This document shows, one piece after another, positions 34,929 through 46,711 of a DNA stretch of 64,000 bases (within the stretch, counting starts at the first letter, position 1; the number at the start of each line of letters is the position of its first letter). The DNA lies in the NCBI RefSeq assembly GCF_016918035.1, contig NZ_JAERWK010000012.1, positions 186,001-250,000 of the forward strand, read 5' to 3'. A program made the position numbers and the translations under genes. Origin of the DNA: Nakamurella leprariae. GTDB taxonomy: Bacteria; Actinomycetota; Actinomycetes; Mycobacteriales; Nakamurellaceae. The notes beneath the pieces were generated by a model, which was given only the letters and a program-made list of their open reading frames with translations, searched no databases and was not told where the DNA came from.

Positions 34929-36271
34929 TGACGGAACGGACCGATCTGCGCCCCGGCACCGACGCCGCGACCGTGGCGGCCGACGGCGGCGGCGCGGGCA
35001 CCCTGGCCCCGCGCGAGCACCGGACCACCACCGCCACCGGGTTCGACACCATCGAGACGGCGCTGGCCGAGATGCGGGCCGGCAAGGCCGTGGTGGTGGT
35101 GGACGACGAGGACCGGGAGAACGAGGGCGACCTGATCTTCGCGGCCGAGCTGGCCACGCCGGAGCTGGTCGGCTTCACCGTGCGGTACTCCTCGGGCGTG
35201 ATCTGCGTGCCGTTGACCGGTGAGGACTGCGACCGGCTCGACCTGCCGCCGATGCACCGGATCAACCAGGACCGCAAGGGCACCGCGTTCACCGTGTCGG
35301 TGGATGCCATGCACGGCGTCACCACCGGCATCTCGGCGGCCGAGCGGGCGCACACCATCCGGCTGCTGGCCGATCCGGGCAGCACCGCCGAGGACCTGTC
35401 CCGGCCGGGTCACGTCTTCCCGCTGCGCGCCCGGACCGGCGGGGTGCTGGTCCGGCCCGGGCACACCGAGGCGGCGGTCGACCTGGCCGAGCTGGCCGGG
35501 CTGCGCCCGGTCGGGGTGCTGTGCGAGATCGTCAACGATGACGGGTCGATGGCGCGGCTGCCGGAGCTGCGCGCGTTCGCGGCCGAGCACGACCTGGCGT
35601 TGATCTCGATCGCCGACCTGATCGCCTGGCGGCGGTCCCGGGAACGGCAGATCCGCCGCATCGCCCAGTCCCGGCTGCCGTTGCCGCAGGGCATGTTCCA
35701 GGCTGTGGGCTACGAGAGCACGGTGACCGGCCGGGAGCTGATCGCGCTGGTCCACGGGGACCTGGGCGACGGCGAGGACGTGCTGGTCCGGGTGCACTCG
35801 GAGTGCCTGACCGGCGACGTGTTCGGGTCACTGCGCTGCGACTGCGGGCCGCAGCTCGACGCCTCGCTGCAGGCGGTGGTCGCCCAGGGCCGCGGCGTGG
35901 TGCTGTACATCCGCGGGCACGAGGGCCGCGGGATCGGGTTGCTGGAGAAGCTGCGCGCGTACGAGCTGCAGGACGAGGGCGCCGACACCGTCGACGCGAA
36001 CCTGGCCCTCGGGCTGCCCGCGGACGCCCGCGAGTACGGCACCGGCGCGCAGGTGCTGGCCGATCTGGGCATCCGTTCCATGCGGCTGCTGACCAACAAC
36101 CCGGCCAAGCGGGCCGGGTTGGAGGGCTACGGGCTCGAGGTCCTGGGTCGGGTGCCACTGCCGGTGGCGCCGAACCCGGAGAACCTGCGCTACCTGACCA
36201 CCAAGCGGGACCGCATGGGGCACGAGTACGACCTGGATGAGCCGGGGCTCGACGAGCTCGGGCACAGCTGA
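34928..36271 (+). CDS. ribBA: Bifunctional DHBP synthase/GTP cyclohydrolase II
   Basis: A 447-residue fusion, ATG 34928. Residues about 35-240 are 3,4-dihydroxy-2-butanone 4-phosphate synthase: [62 protein letters not shown]. Residues about 240-435 are GTP cyclohydrolase [26 protein letters not shown] supplies three zinc cysteines, [12 protein letters not shown] the catalytic loop and [18 protein letters not shown] the substrate-binding end. It provides both branches entering riboflavin synthesis, from ribulose-5-phosphate and GTP. The GCHII half looks intact. Confidence 0.96.
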   Translation: MTERTDLRPGTDAATVAADGGGAGTLAPREHRTTTATGFDTIETALAEMRAGKAVVVVDDEDRENEGDLIFAAELATPELVGFTVRYSSGVICVPLTGEDCDRLDLPPMHRINQDRKGTAFTVSVDAMHGVTTGISAAERAHTIRLLADPGSTAEDLSRPGHVFPLRARTGGVLVRPGHTEAAVDLAELAGLRPVGVLCEIVNDDGSMARLPELRAFAAEHDLALISIADLIAWRRSRERQIRRIAQSRLPLPQGMFQAVGYESTVTGRELIALVHGDLGDGEDVLVRVHSECLTGDVFGSLRCDCGPQLDASLQAVVAQGRGVVLYIRGHEGRGIGLLEKLRAYELQDEGADTVDANLALGLPADAREYGTGAQVLADLGIRSMRLLTNNPAKRAGLEGYGLEVLGRVPLPVAPNPENLRYLTTKRDRMGHEYDLDEPGLDELGHS

Positions 36272-36277
36272 CCGTGA

Positions 36278-37536
<1,259 letters not shown>

Positions 37537-37563
37537 TCCCAGCGGTTCCGGGACCAGCGGTCC

Positions 37564-37604
37564 CGGGACCGGGTGCGGCGCCGTGAGCGCCGCACCCGGT
37601 CCCG
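37564..37604. terminator. Perfect 18-bp stem, bidirectional terminator
   Basis: CGGGACCGGGTGCGGCGC (37564-37581) and its exact complement (37587-37604) enclose a 5-base loop CGTGA. It lies between the convergent PH-domain and DUF1844 genes and can fold in transcripts from either side. There is no U-tract, as usual for GC-rich actinobacteria. Confidence 0.85.
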
Positions 37605-37623
37605 CCCGTCCGGGGTGACCCGC

Positions 37624-38076
37624 TCAGCGGGCGGGGCGCTCGCCCGGTCCCTCGCCCGGTGCGTCCGGGTGCGGCGAGTACTCGCGGAAGGCGGCCTGCA
37701 GGCCGCTGAGGCCGTCGCGGAAGGCCGCCGCGTGCGGACCGAGGTCGGGCGCCGCGGCCCGCACCAGTCCGGCCAGGGCGGTGATGAGCCGGCGCGCCTC
37801 GTCCAGGTCCCGGTGGGCCGGATCGTCGGGGTCAGGATCGGCCAGGCCGAGCTGCTCGGCGGCCGCACTCATCAGCATCACCGCGGCGCGGCTGATGACC
37901 TCGACCGCGGGGATGTCCTGCAGATCGCGCGACGGCAGGTCGCCGACCGCGCCGGTGCCGACGTCCTCGCCCTCCACCAGCGCGGACGTCGTCGGATCGG
38001 CCGACTCGGCCGCGGTGGCCGGTCGGTCGGGGTGTTCGGGATCGTGTGCCAGTCCAGTACTCACGCCGTGTACCAT
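37624..38076 (-). CDS. DUF1844 family protein
   Basis: A 150-residue acidic protein, ATG 38076; GTG 38064 is an alternative start. The core is [58 protein letters not shown], the helical DUF1844 domain, with Asp/Glu/Pro-rich tails on both sides. In many actinobacteria this gene stands divergent from infC, as it does here. Function is unknown. Its start overlaps the region where the infC promoter probably lies (TACCAT, 38071-38076 on the plus strand), so the two could be jointly regulated. Confidence 0.8.
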   Translation of the reverse strand: MVHGVSTGLAHDPEHPDRPATAAESADPTTSALVEGEDVGTGAVGDLPSRDLQDIPAVEVISRAAVMLMSAAAEQLGLADPDPDDPAHRDLDEARRLITALAGLVRAAAPDLGPHAAAFRDGLSGLQAAFREYSPHPDAPGEGPGERPAR

Positions 38077-38354
38077 GTCAGGTGCGACCCGCTCCGGCGT
38101 GCCCGGGGCGTGCAAGTGGAGCCCGTTCTCCCACCCGCGCCGCCTCCGGTGGCCGGGTCCGGTCTGCGGATCGCCCGTCAGCGACGGGATGGTTCCGTGC
38201 GTGTCTGCTGTTGTACTCCGACAGCGGGCCTGATCGTGGGCTCCACATGCTTCGGCTGTGGAGCCTTCGTCGTCTCCACGGTCGGTGTACCGCCCCGCCG
38301 GGAGTCGGGAGTCGGCTCCCACCGGTACCAATCGCACGAGCCCAGGAGGCTTCA
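38077..38354 (+). promoter_or_regulatory. infC leader with Cys-rich mini-ORF and UUCG hairpin
   Basis: The 278-base stretch before infC holds several ordered elements. TACCAT (38071-38076) is a possible -10. GTG 38197 opens a frame beginning V-R-V-C-C-C-T-P, with GGGA seven bases upstream. Its Cys codons (38206-38214) lie in the arm and loop of a 7-bp hairpin, 38205-38211 with 38221-38227. GGCTCCACA (38239-38247) pairs perfectly with TGTGGAGCC (38257-38265) around a C(UUCG)G-capped inner stem. AGGAGG at 38344-38349 serves infC. The arrangement resembles an attenuator, but no second competing pairing was found. Confidence 0.5.
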
Positions 38355-38921
38355 ATCAGCGTCAGCGTCGAGCCACGTATCAACGACCGTATCCGCGTTC
38401 CCGAGATCCGCCTCGTCGGCGCCGCCGGCGAGCAGATCGGCATCGTTGCCATCGGTGACGCACTCCGCCGGGCCCAGGAGGCCGATCTCGACCTGGTCGA
38501 GGTGGCACCCGACGCTCGTCCGCCGGTCTGCAAGTTGATGGACTACGGCAAGTTCAAGTACGAGAGCGCGCAGAAGGCCCGCGAAGCGCGGCGCAACCAG
38601 GTCCTGACGGTCATCAAGGAGATGAAGCTCCGGCCGAAGATCGATCCGCACGACTACGAGACCAAGAAGGGTCACGTCGTCCGGTTCCTGACCGCCGGTG
38701 ACAAGGTCAAGGTGACCATCATGTTCCGTGGCCGCGAGCAGTCGCGCCCGGAGCTGGGGTTCCGGTTGCTGCAGCGTCTCGCGCAGGACGTGGCCGACCT
38801 CGGGGTCATCGAGAGCGCCCCGAAGCAGGACGGCCGCAACATGATCATGGTGCTGGCGCCGCACAAGCAGGCCAAGGCGCGCCCCACGGCCGCGCCGGCC
38901 GCAGCCGCCGACCAGCGCTGA
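38355..38921 (+). CDS. infC: Translation initiation factor IF-3, AUC start
   Basis: A 188-residue protein. The start is ATC 38355, five bases after a perfect AGGAGG. The protein then reads [29 protein letters not shown], the standard IF-3 N-terminus. [19 protein letters not shown] is the linker. [46 protein letters not shown] is the C-terminal 30S-binding domain. Unusual AUU/AUC/AUA starts are a known, conserved feature of infC: IF-3 rejects them, so the gene represses itself. An in-frame ATG at 38248 lies in the leader hairpin and lacks a ribosome site. The downstream order is rpmI-rplT. Confidence 0.96.
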   Translation: MSVSVEPRINDRIRVPEIRLVGAAGEQIGIVAIGDALRRAQEADLDLVEVAPDARPPVCKLMDYGKFKYESAQKAREARRNQVLTVIKEMKLRPKIDPHDYETKKGHVVRFLTAGDKVKVTIMFRGREQSRPELGFRLLQRLAQDVADLGVIESAPKQDGRNMIMVLAPHKQAKARPTAAPAAAADQR

Positions 38922-38987
38922 CCAGATCGGTGCCGGCACACCCCAACTGAAGATGTCCCCGCCCACCCGGTGGGGGAGGGCGCCATT

Positions 38988-39038
38988 GCGGCGCCGCGCG
39001 CGCCTGCCCGGCTCGGGCGGTGCCGCGCGCGGCGCCGC
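38988..39038 (+). promoter_or_regulatory. Very stable hairpin in the infC-rpmI intergenic region
   Basis: GCGGCGCCGCGCGCG (38988-39002) is perfectly complementary to 39024-39038, and GCCCG/CGGGC (39006-39010, 39014-39018) extends the structure inward. The 238-base gap between infC and rpmI is large for this operon. There is no U-tract, so it could be an attenuator, an RNA processing or pausing site, or a ribosomal-protein (L20) binding leader. Confidence 0.7.
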
Positions 39039-39160
39039 TGTGCTGCCCAGCCCAGGAGCCCGCCGCCAGTGGGTCGGACACGAGGCCGTGGCGTCAGCCG
39101 CGGCCGTGCCCGGGATCGCGTCCACGCGTCCCGGGTGCACGAGCAGGAAGAGAGAGACAG

Positions 39161-39355
39161 ATGCCCAAGAACAAGACGCACTCCGGCACCAAGAAGCGGG
39201 TGCGGGTCACCGGCAGCGGCAAGCTCGTCCACGCGGGATCGGGCAAGCGGCACAACCTGGAGAAGAAGGCGACCAAGCAGACCCGTCGGATCGACGGCAT
39301 GCACGTGGTCGCCGACGTCGACGTGCCGCGCCTGAAGAAGCTGCTCGGTCGCTGA
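39161..39355 (+). CDS. rpmI: 50S ribosomal protein L35
   Basis: A 64-residue basic protein, ATG 39161, with AGGAAGAGAGAG upstream. MPKNKTHSGTKKRVRVTGSGKLVHAGSGKRHNLEKKATKQTRRIDG matches L35 throughout (K.K...G..KR...T..GK, and the H.L..K..K.KR core). It binds 23S rRNA late in 50S assembly. It stands alone in a 65-codon gene between two long untranslated gaps of 239 and 144 bases, unusual in this compact genome and hinting at regulation at each junction. Confidence 0.97.
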   Translation: MPKNKTHSGTKKRVRVTGSGKLVHAGSGKRHNLEKKATKQTRRIDGMHVVADVDVPRLKKLLGR

Positions 39356-39499
39356 GGTCCGCGCCGGAGCCCTGCCCGGCGGTCCGCAGCGATCGGTTGA
39401 TCGCCCGGCGCCGCTGCTGCACCACCCCCTGACCCGTTCTCCCGGTGTCGACGGTCATCGAGCCGATCCGCCGGTCCTCCCCAGAAAGCAAGGTGTCCC

Positions 39500-39889
39500 A
39501 TGGCTCGCGTCAAGCGCGCGGTGAACGCCCAGAAGAAGCGTCGCACCGTCCTGGAGCACGCCAGTGGCTACCGCGGTCAGCGTTCGCGCCTGTACCGCAA
39601 GGCCAAGGAGCAGGTGCTCCACTCGCTGAACTACGCGTACAACGACCGGCGCAAGCGCAAGGGCGACTTCCGCCAGCTGTGGATCCAGCGGATCAACGCC
39701 GGCGCCCGCGCCAACGGCATGACCTACAACCGCTTCATCCAGGGCCTCAAGGCCGCGGGTGTCGAGGTGGACCGCAAGATCCTGGCCGAGCTGGCCGTGC
39801 GTGACGAGGCCGCCTTCGCCGCCCTGGTCGAGGTGGCCCGCGCCGCCGTGGCCGAGCTGCCGGCCGAGACCGCCGCGGACGTCGCCTGA
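39500..39889 (+). CDS. rplT: 50S ribosomal protein L20
   Basis: A 129-residue protein, ATG 39500, with AAGGTG upstream. [100 protein letters not shown] is a complete L20. L20 is an early 50S assembly protein and in other phyla represses its own operon by binding leader RNA. That makes the infC-rpmI hairpin a natural candidate target, though unproven here. The C-terminus is slightly extended by an Ala/Val-rich tail. Confidence 0.97.
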   Translation: MARVKRAVNAQKKRRTVLEHASGYRGQRSRLYRKAKEQVLHSLNYAYNDRRKRKGDFRQLWIQRINAGARANGMTYNRFIQGLKAAGVEVDRKILAELAVRDEAAFAALVEVARAAVAELPAETAADVA

Positions 39890-39935
39890 CCGGGTACGCG
39901 CCCCGCAACGCCGGCGACCGGACGGTGGTGTCCCG

Positions 39936-40919
39936 ATGAGTGACCCCACCGCCGGTCGCCGACGTGCGTCCGGGGCCGGTGTGACCGCCGACCTGGGCGA
40001 TGTCGATGGCCCGGCCGAGGGGGTCGAGGCCGGCGGCGTGCTGACCGAACGGTCCAGCCGCGTCCAAGCCGCCCACCGGCTGCTGCGCCGCTCGCGGCGC
40101 ACCCAGGCCGGTGAGTTCCTGGCCGAGGGGGCGCAGGCGGTCCGTGAGGCGGTCGCCGCCGAGCGGGAGACGCCGGGCACCGTCCGCGAGCTGTACGTGA
40201 CCGCCGACGCGGGCACCCGGCACGTGACCATCGTGCGCGCGGCCTTCGCGGTCGGGGTGCCGGTCACCCAGGTGACCGACCGGGCCGCCGCGGCGTTGTC
40301 CGACAGCGTGCAGCCGCAGGGCATCGTCGCGCGGTGCGCGCTGCCCGACCGGTCGCTGGACGAGCTGCTCAGGACGGCCGACGGCGGCGCGGACGGCGGA
40401 TCGCTGCGGCTGGTCGCGGTGCTGGTGCAGACCAACGACCCGGGCAACGCCGGCGCGGTCATCCGGCTGGCCGACGCGGCCGGCGCGGACGCCGTGCTCT
40501 TCGCCGGCGATGCGGTCGACCCGTTCAACCCGAAGGCGGTCCGGGCTTCGGCGGGCAGCATCTTCCACCTGCCGGTCGCCGCGGCCGGCGATCCGGTGGA
40601 CGCGGTGCGTCGGTTGTCCGACGCGGGTCTGTCCGTCCTGGCCACCACCGGGGCGGCCGGACTGGATCTGCCCACCGCCGAGGCCGACGGCATCCTCGAC
40701 CTGCCCACCGCCTGGTTGTTCGGCTCCGAGGCCCACGGCCTGCCGGACGACGTGGTGGCCGCGGCCGACGAGTCGGTCCGGGTGCCGATCTACGGCCGGG
40801 CCGAGTCGCTGAACCTGGCCACCGCGGCGGCGTTGTTCCTGTACGCCAGCGCCCGGGCCCACCGCCCCGGTGCCGGTGCGAGCGGCGATCCCGGCCCGGA
40901 GACCGTCGCGGGCGGCTGA
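39936..40919 (+). CDS. SpoU/TrmH-family RNA 2'-O-methyltransferase (TsnR-like)
   Basis: A 327-residue protein, ATG 39936. The N-terminal substrate-binding part has SSRVQAAHRLLRRSRRTQAGEFLAEGAQAVREAV. The knotted SPOUT domain shows the three motifs: VQTNDPGNAGAVIRLADAAGADAVLF (motif 1), WLFGSEAHGLPDDVVAAADESVRVPI (motif 2), GRAESLNLATAAALFLYASA (motif 3). It methylates a ribose 2'-OH in rRNA or tRNA. Position after rplT matches Rv1644 (tsnR), named for similarity to thiostrepton-resistance methyltransferases. The exact target nucleotide is unknown. Confidence 0.9.
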   Translation: MSDPTAGRRRASGAGVTADLGDVDGPAEGVEAGGVLTERSSRVQAAHRLLRRSRRTQAGEFLAEGAQAVREAVAAERETPGTVRELYVTADAGTRHVTIVRAAFAVGVPVTQVTDRAAAALSDSVQPQGIVARCALPDRSLDELLRTADGGADGGSLRLVAVLVQTNDPGNAGAVIRLADAAGADAVLFAGDAVDPFNPKAVRASAGSIFHLPVAAAGDPVDAVRRLSDAGLSVLATTGAAGLDLPTAEADGILDLPTAWLFGSEAHGLPDDVVAAADESVRVPIYGRAESLNLATAAALFLYASARAHRPGAGASGDPGPETVAGG

Positions 40920-40961
40920 GCCCGCCGCGGAAGACGCTGGGTGGTGCGTCAGACTGGCCGC

Positions 40962-41381
40962 ATGCCCAGCGTCTTCAGCTCCATCATCAACGGCGACCTG
41001 CCCGGCACCTTCGTCTGGCGGGACCCGCAGGTCGTGGCCTTCCTGAGCATCGCGCCGCTGACCCCCGGGCACACCCTGGTGGTGCCCCGGGCCGAGGTCG
41101 ACCACTGGACCGACCTCGCCCCGGCCGTCTGGGCGCACGCAGGTGAGGTCGCCCGGGTCATCGGTGCGGTGCAGCGGGAGGTCTTCGACGCGCCCCGGGC
41201 CGGGCTGATCGTGGCCGGCTTCGAAGTGCCCCACACCCACCTGCACGTCTTCCCGGCCTGGACCATGGGCGAGTTCGACTTCCGCGCGGCCACCCCGGCC
41301 GACCCCGCGGACCTGGCCGCGCCGGCCCGGATGATCCGCGAGCGGCTGACCGCGCTGGGGCACGCGGAGGCGCAGGCCTGA
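40962..41381 (+). CDS. HIT-family nucleotide hydrolase/transferase
   Basis: A 139-residue protein, ATG 40962. SVFSSIINGDLPGTFVWRDPQVVAFLSIAPLTPGHTLVVPRAEVDHWTDL is the Hint-type N-terminus. FEVPHTHLHVFPAW holds the histidine triad HxHxHxx with the nucleophilic His. Such proteins cleave AMP-linked phosphoramidates or acyl-adenylates. CAGACT (40950-40955), six bases before the ATG, is a plausible leaderless -10 with no ribosome site. It ends before a 212-base convergent gap. Confidence 0.92.
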   Translation: MPSVFSSIINGDLPGTFVWRDPQVVAFLSIAPLTPGHTLVVPRAEVDHWTDLAPAVWAHAGEVARVIGAVQREVFDAPRAGLIVAGFEVPHTHLHVFPAWTMGEFDFRAATPADPADLAAPARMIRERLTALGHAEAQA

Positions 41382-41475
41382 GCCGTCACCACGAGGTCGT
41401 GGTCGTTCGACGGCGGCCGATCCCGACCGGCGCGTTCCGTCCCGGGCGGCTCGTCCGCGCCGCGGATGTGCACTT

Positions 41476-41515
41476 GCGCCCCGGATCCGCGGCGCAAACT
41501 GCGCATCCGGGGCGC
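41476..41515. terminator. 11-bp inverted repeat between convergent genes
   Basis: GCGCCCCGGAT (41476-41486) and ATCCGGGGCGC (41505-41515) are perfect complements around an 18-base loop. They lie between the HIT gene and the PemK-like gene, which converge. A bidirectional terminator is likely. The rest of the 41382-41593 gap shows no gene. Confidence 0.6.
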
Positions 41516-41593
41516 GACTGTCGTCCCGAGGGCAGCGGCGCAGCTCCCAGAAACGCGGCGCACCCGCTCACCGGAAGCGCGCCGCAAGCCCGG

Positions 41594-43428
<1,835 letters not shown>

Positions 43429-43431
43429 TCG

Positions 43432-46050
43432 ATGCGTGTCCCCGTGTCCTGGTTGGCCGACCACGTCGCGCTGCCGACGTCCGCCGACGGCGTCCCCGAC
43501 GCCGAGCTGGTCGGTGAGGCCTTCGTCCGCAACGGTCTCGAGCTCGAGGAGATCCATCGGGTCCCGGTGATCACCGGGGACCTGGTGGTCGGCCGGGTGC
43601 TGGAGATCGAGGAGCTCACCGAGTTCAAGAAGCCCATCCGGTTCGTCACCCTCGAGGTCGGTCCCGGCCACGGGGTCGCCCCCGGGCCGGACGGCACGGC
43701 CGACTCGGTCCGTCAGGTCATCTGCGGTGCCACCAACTTCGTCGTGGACGATCTGGTCGTGGTGGCGCTGCCCGGCGCCGTGCTGCCCGGTGGGTTCGCC
43801 ATCGCGTCCCGACAGACGTACGAGCGGCTGTCCGACGGTATGATCTGCTCGGTCCGCGAGCTGGGCATCGGCACCGAGCACGACGGCATCCTGGTGCTGG
43901 GCCATGTCGGTCAGCCCGAGCTTCCCCCGATCGGCAGCGACGCCCGCATCGTGCTGGGCAGCGACGACCCGGTCATCGAACTGGCCGTCACCCCCGACCG
44001 GGGCTACGCGTTGTCGGTGCGGGGGCTGACCCGCGAACTGGCCAGCGCGTTCGACGTGCCGTTCACCGATCCGGCCGTGGCGCCGCTGTCGGTGCGCAGC
44101 GATCCGGGCTGGTCGGTCCACCTGGACGACCCGGGCTGCTCCCGGTTCGTCACGGTCCGCGTGAACGGTCTGGACAGCACCGCGGCGAGTCCGTGGTGGC
44201 TGCGACACCGTCTGCAGCAGGCCGGGATCCGGGCCATCTCGCTGCCGGTCGACGTGACCAACTACGTCATGGTGCTGACCGGCCAGCCGATGCACGCCTT
44301 CGACGCGCAGCGGCTGCAGGGCGACCTGCGGGTGCGCCGGGCGGCGGCCGGGGAACGGCTGCGAACGCTGGACGACGCCGACCGGGCCCTGGACGCGGAC
44401 GACCTGGTCATCGCCGACGACCGCGGTCCGGTCTCGCTGGCCGGGGTGATGGGCGGTGCCAGCACCGAGATCGGCGACGGCACCACCGAAGTCGTGCTCG
44501 AGGCGGCCAGCTGGGACACGGCGTCGATCTCCCGGACGGTGCGCCGGCACCGGCTGCCCAGCGAGGCGGCCCGCCGGTTCGAGCGGTTCGTCGACCCGGC
44601 CATCGCCGAGTCCGCCGCCGAGCTCGCCGCGGAGCTGCTGGTCCGGTTCGGCGGCGGACGGGTGGTCGGCCGCAGTGTGGTCGGCACGGTGCTGACCTTG
44701 CCGCGCATCGAACTGCCGGTCGGCGAGCCGGAACGGCTCATCGGGCGGCCGTTCCCGGTTGCGGTGATCGTCGACCGGCTGAGCCAGGTCGGCTGCACGG
44801 TGACCACCGACCCGCAGGGGGCCGGCGCCGAGGTGCCGGTGGAGACCGACCTCGGCGTGGTGGACGCCGGACTGCGCGAGTGTGACCCTGCCGCCACCGA
44901 TCTCGGGGGCGCCGGGGTGCTGTTGGTCACCCCGCCGACCTGGCGCCCCGATCTGACCCGCCCGGCCGACCTGGTCGAGGAGATCGCCCGGCTGGAGGGC
45001 TTCGACTCCATCCCGTCGGTGCTGCCCGCGGCCCCGGCCGGCACCGGGCTGACCGACGCACAGCGTCGGGAACGTGCCGTCGGGGTCGACCTGGCCGCCG
45101 CCGGGCTGACCGAGGTGCTCAGCTTCCCGTTCGTCGGCGCCACGGAGCTGGATGCGCTGCGCATCACCACCGACGACGCCCGGCGCCGATCGGTCGAGGT
45201 GGTCAACCCGCTGGACGCCGAGCGACCGCTGCTGCGGACCACGCTGCTGCCCGGGCTGGTCGACACGGCGGTGCGGAACCGGGCCCGCGGCGCCCGGGAC
45301 CTGGCCCTGTACGAGATCGGGCAGGTGTTCCTGCCCCGGACGGATGCACCGGCCGCACCCCAGCTGTCGGCCGACCACCGGCCCGCCGACGCCGACCTGG
45401 CCGTGTTGAAGGCGTCGCTGCCGAGCCAGCCCGTGCACGTCGGCGTGTTGCTGGCCGGCGCGGCCGAGCCGGCCGGCTGGTGGGGTCCTGGACGCGAGTG
45501 GTCCTGGTCGGACGCGATCGGGTTCGCCCGGCGCATCGCGGCCACCGCCGGCATCGAGGTCCGCACGGTGGCCGAGACCGGGACCGCGCCCTGGCACCCG
45601 GGCCGGTGCGCCTCGGTCCGGGTCGGCGACTGGCCGATCGGCTTCGCCGGTGAACTGCACCCGGCCGTGCTCGAGCAGCTGGGCCTGCCGCCCCGCACGG
45701 CTGCGGTCGAGCTCGACCTGGACGGTCTGCCGGCCGCGGCCCTGCCGACCGCGCCGGCCATCTCGCCGTTCCCGCCGGTGCACCTGGACGTGGCCCTGCT
45801 GGTCGACGCCGCCGTGCCCGCGGCCCGGGTGGAGCAGGCCCTGGCGGCCGGCGGTGGGTCGCTGCTGGAGTCGGTGCGGCTGTTCGACGTCTACACCGGG
45901 ACCGGCGTGCCCGACGGGCAGCGGTCGCTGGCCTTCGCGCTGGTCGTCCGGGCCCCGGACCGGACGCTGACCGCGGCCGAGGCGCTCGAGGTCCGGGACG
46001 CCGCCGTGGCCGTGGCCGCCGAGCGGTGCGGCGCGGTGCTCCGCGGGTGA
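43432..46050 (+). CDS. pheT: Phenylalanyl-tRNA synthetase, beta subunit
   Basis: An 872-residue protein, ATG 43432. MRVPVSWLADHVALP opens B1. Residues about 45-165 are the EMAPII-type tRNA-binding OB fold (VGRVLEIEELTEFKKPIRFVTLEVG, QVICGATNFVVDDLVVVALPGAVLPGGFAIASRQTYERLSDGMICSVRELGIG). B3/B4 editing follows (HRLQQAGIRAISLPVDVTNYVMVLTGQPMHAFDAQ, GVMGGASTEIGDGTTEVVLEAASWD). B5 and the class II-like B6/B7 contain RWEAARRFER-like SEAARRFERFVDP, and the ferredoxin-fold anticodon-binding end is SLLESVRLFDVYTGTGVPDGQRSLAFAL. A long antisense frame covers most of the gene but has no coding features. The ornithine/arginine genes that often follow pheT are absent. Confidence 0.97.
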   Translation: MRVPVSWLADHVALPTSADGVPDAELVGEAFVRNGLELEEIHRVPVITGDLVVGRVLEIEELTEFKKPIRFVTLEVGPGHGVAPGPDGTADSVRQVICGATNFVVDDLVVVALPGAVLPGGFAIASRQTYERLSDGMICSVRELGIGTEHDGILVLGHVGQPELPPIGSDARIVLGSDDPVIELAVTPDRGYALSVRGLTRELASAFDVPFTDPAVAPLSVRSDPGWSVHLDDPGCSRFVTVRVNGLDSTAASPWWLRHRLQQAGIRAISLPVDVTNYVMVLTGQPMHAFDAQRLQGDLRVRRAAAGERLRTLDDADRALDADDLVIADDRGPVSLAGVMGGASTEIGDGTTEVVLEAASWDTASISRTVRRHRLPSEAARRFERFVDPAIAESAAELAAELLVRFGGGRVVGRSVVGTVLTLPRIELPVGEPERLIGRPFPVAVIVDRLSQVGCTVTTDPQGAGAEVPVETDLGVVDAGLRECDPAATDLGGAGVLLVTPPTWRPDLTRPADLVEEIARLEGFDSIPSVLPAAPAGTGLTDAQRRERAVGVDLAAAGLTEVLSFPFVGATELDALRITTDDARRRSVEVVNPLDAERPLLRTTLLPGLVDTAVRNRARGARDLALYEIGQVFLPRTDAPAAPQLSADHRPADADLAVLKASLPSQPVHVGVLLAGAAEPAGWWGPGREWSWSDAIGFARRIAATAGIEVRTVAETGTAPWHPGRCASVRVGDWPIGFAGELHPAVLEQLGLPPRTAAVELDLDGLPAAALPTAPAISPFPPVHLDVALLVDAAVPAARVEQALAAGGGSLLESVRLFDVYTGTGVPDGQRSLAFALVVRAPDRTLTAAEALEVRDAAVAVAAERCGAVLRG

Positions 46051-46111
46051 GCCGACCCGGACGCCAGGCCCGGATGTGGAACGCTCGTGACCGGGCGATC
46101 GGGATGACACG

Positions 46112-46702
46112 ATGACCGGCATGCCGTCCACGCTGCCCACCGTGCTGACCCGGAAGATCCAGAAGTCGGGGTACTACCCGGCCTTCGTGACGGACGTGCT
46201 GGACATCGCCCTCGCCGGCGAGACCGTGCTGGCGCACCTGGTGCACGGTGAGACGACGTTCGACGTGGAGACCATCCGGCGGCACCTGTCGGTGGTCGTG
46301 CTGACCGACAGCCGGCTGGTGTTCGTGCATGCCGACGACCACGGCGGCGACGAGGAGCACGGCGACCAGGCCCACGGGATCGCCACCAGTGAGGCCGTGC
46401 CGCTGGACGCGGTGAGGTCGGTGATGATCACGCACGTCACCCCGGCCCCCGAGCGGTACCGCGCGGGCAGCCTGGGCCGCGAGCTGACCCTGACCATCGG
46501 CTGGGGCGCGGTGTCTCGGGTCGACCTCGAGCCGGCCAGCTGCGGCGATCCGCAGTGCGAGGCCGACCACGGCTTCACCGGCAGCCTGACCGGCGACGAC
46601 CTGTCCCTGCGGATCAGCGCGGACGCCGAGGGGGACCGCGCGCTCTCGGACGCCATCGAGTTCGCCCGCACGCTGTCCGCCATGACGGCCGGGCGGCGCT
46701 GA
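46112..46702 (+). CDS. DUF5998-like hypothetical protein
   Basis: A 196-residue soluble protein, ATG 46112; ATG 46121 is an alternative, possibly leaderless, start. LTRKIQKSGYYPAFVTDVLDIALAGETVLAHLVHGETTFDVETIRRHLSVVVLTDSRLVFVHADDH looks like a PH-like/bPH fold with a strand-rich core. HVTPAPERYRAGSLGRELTLTIGWGAVSRVDLEPASCGDPQCEADHGFTG contains CGDPQCEADHG, a conserved Cys-Cys-His motif of the family. It is found next to the alkaline-phosphatase-fold gene in actinobacteria. No function is known. The acidic DDHGGDEEHGDQAHG loop is variable. Confidence 0.75.
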   Translation: MTGMPSTLPTVLTRKIQKSGYYPAFVTDVLDIALAGETVLAHLVHGETTFDVETIRRHLSVVVLTDSRLVFVHADDHGGDEEHGDQAHGIATSEAVPLDAVRSVMITHVTPAPERYRAGSLGRELTLTIGWGAVSRVDLEPASCGDPQCEADHGFTGSLTGDDLSLRISADAEGDRALSDAIEFARTLSAMTAGRR

Positions 46703-46711
46703 CCACGTCCG

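Noticed and set aside
38248-38354. ATG 38248 as the infC start
   Set aside because: It lies in the loop region of a stable hairpin, has no ribosome site, and adds 36 residues with no IF-3 homology; AUC 38355 has a perfect AGGAGG.
38197-38538. The Cys-rich frame as a full 113-residue protein
   Set aside because: Beyond the hairpin it is a +1 shadow of infC rich in Ser/Pro/Arg; only its first codons may have a regulatory role.
39356-39499. Searched for a tRNA or small RNA in the rpmI-rplT gap
   Set aside because: No cloverleaf, no T-loop GTTCGA-type sequence, and no clear promoter-terminator pair was found.
41386-41593. Possible small gene in the convergent gap after the HIT gene
   Set aside because: Frames here lack a ribosome site and coding bias, and the stretch is dominated by an inverted repeat and GGCGCA-type repeats.
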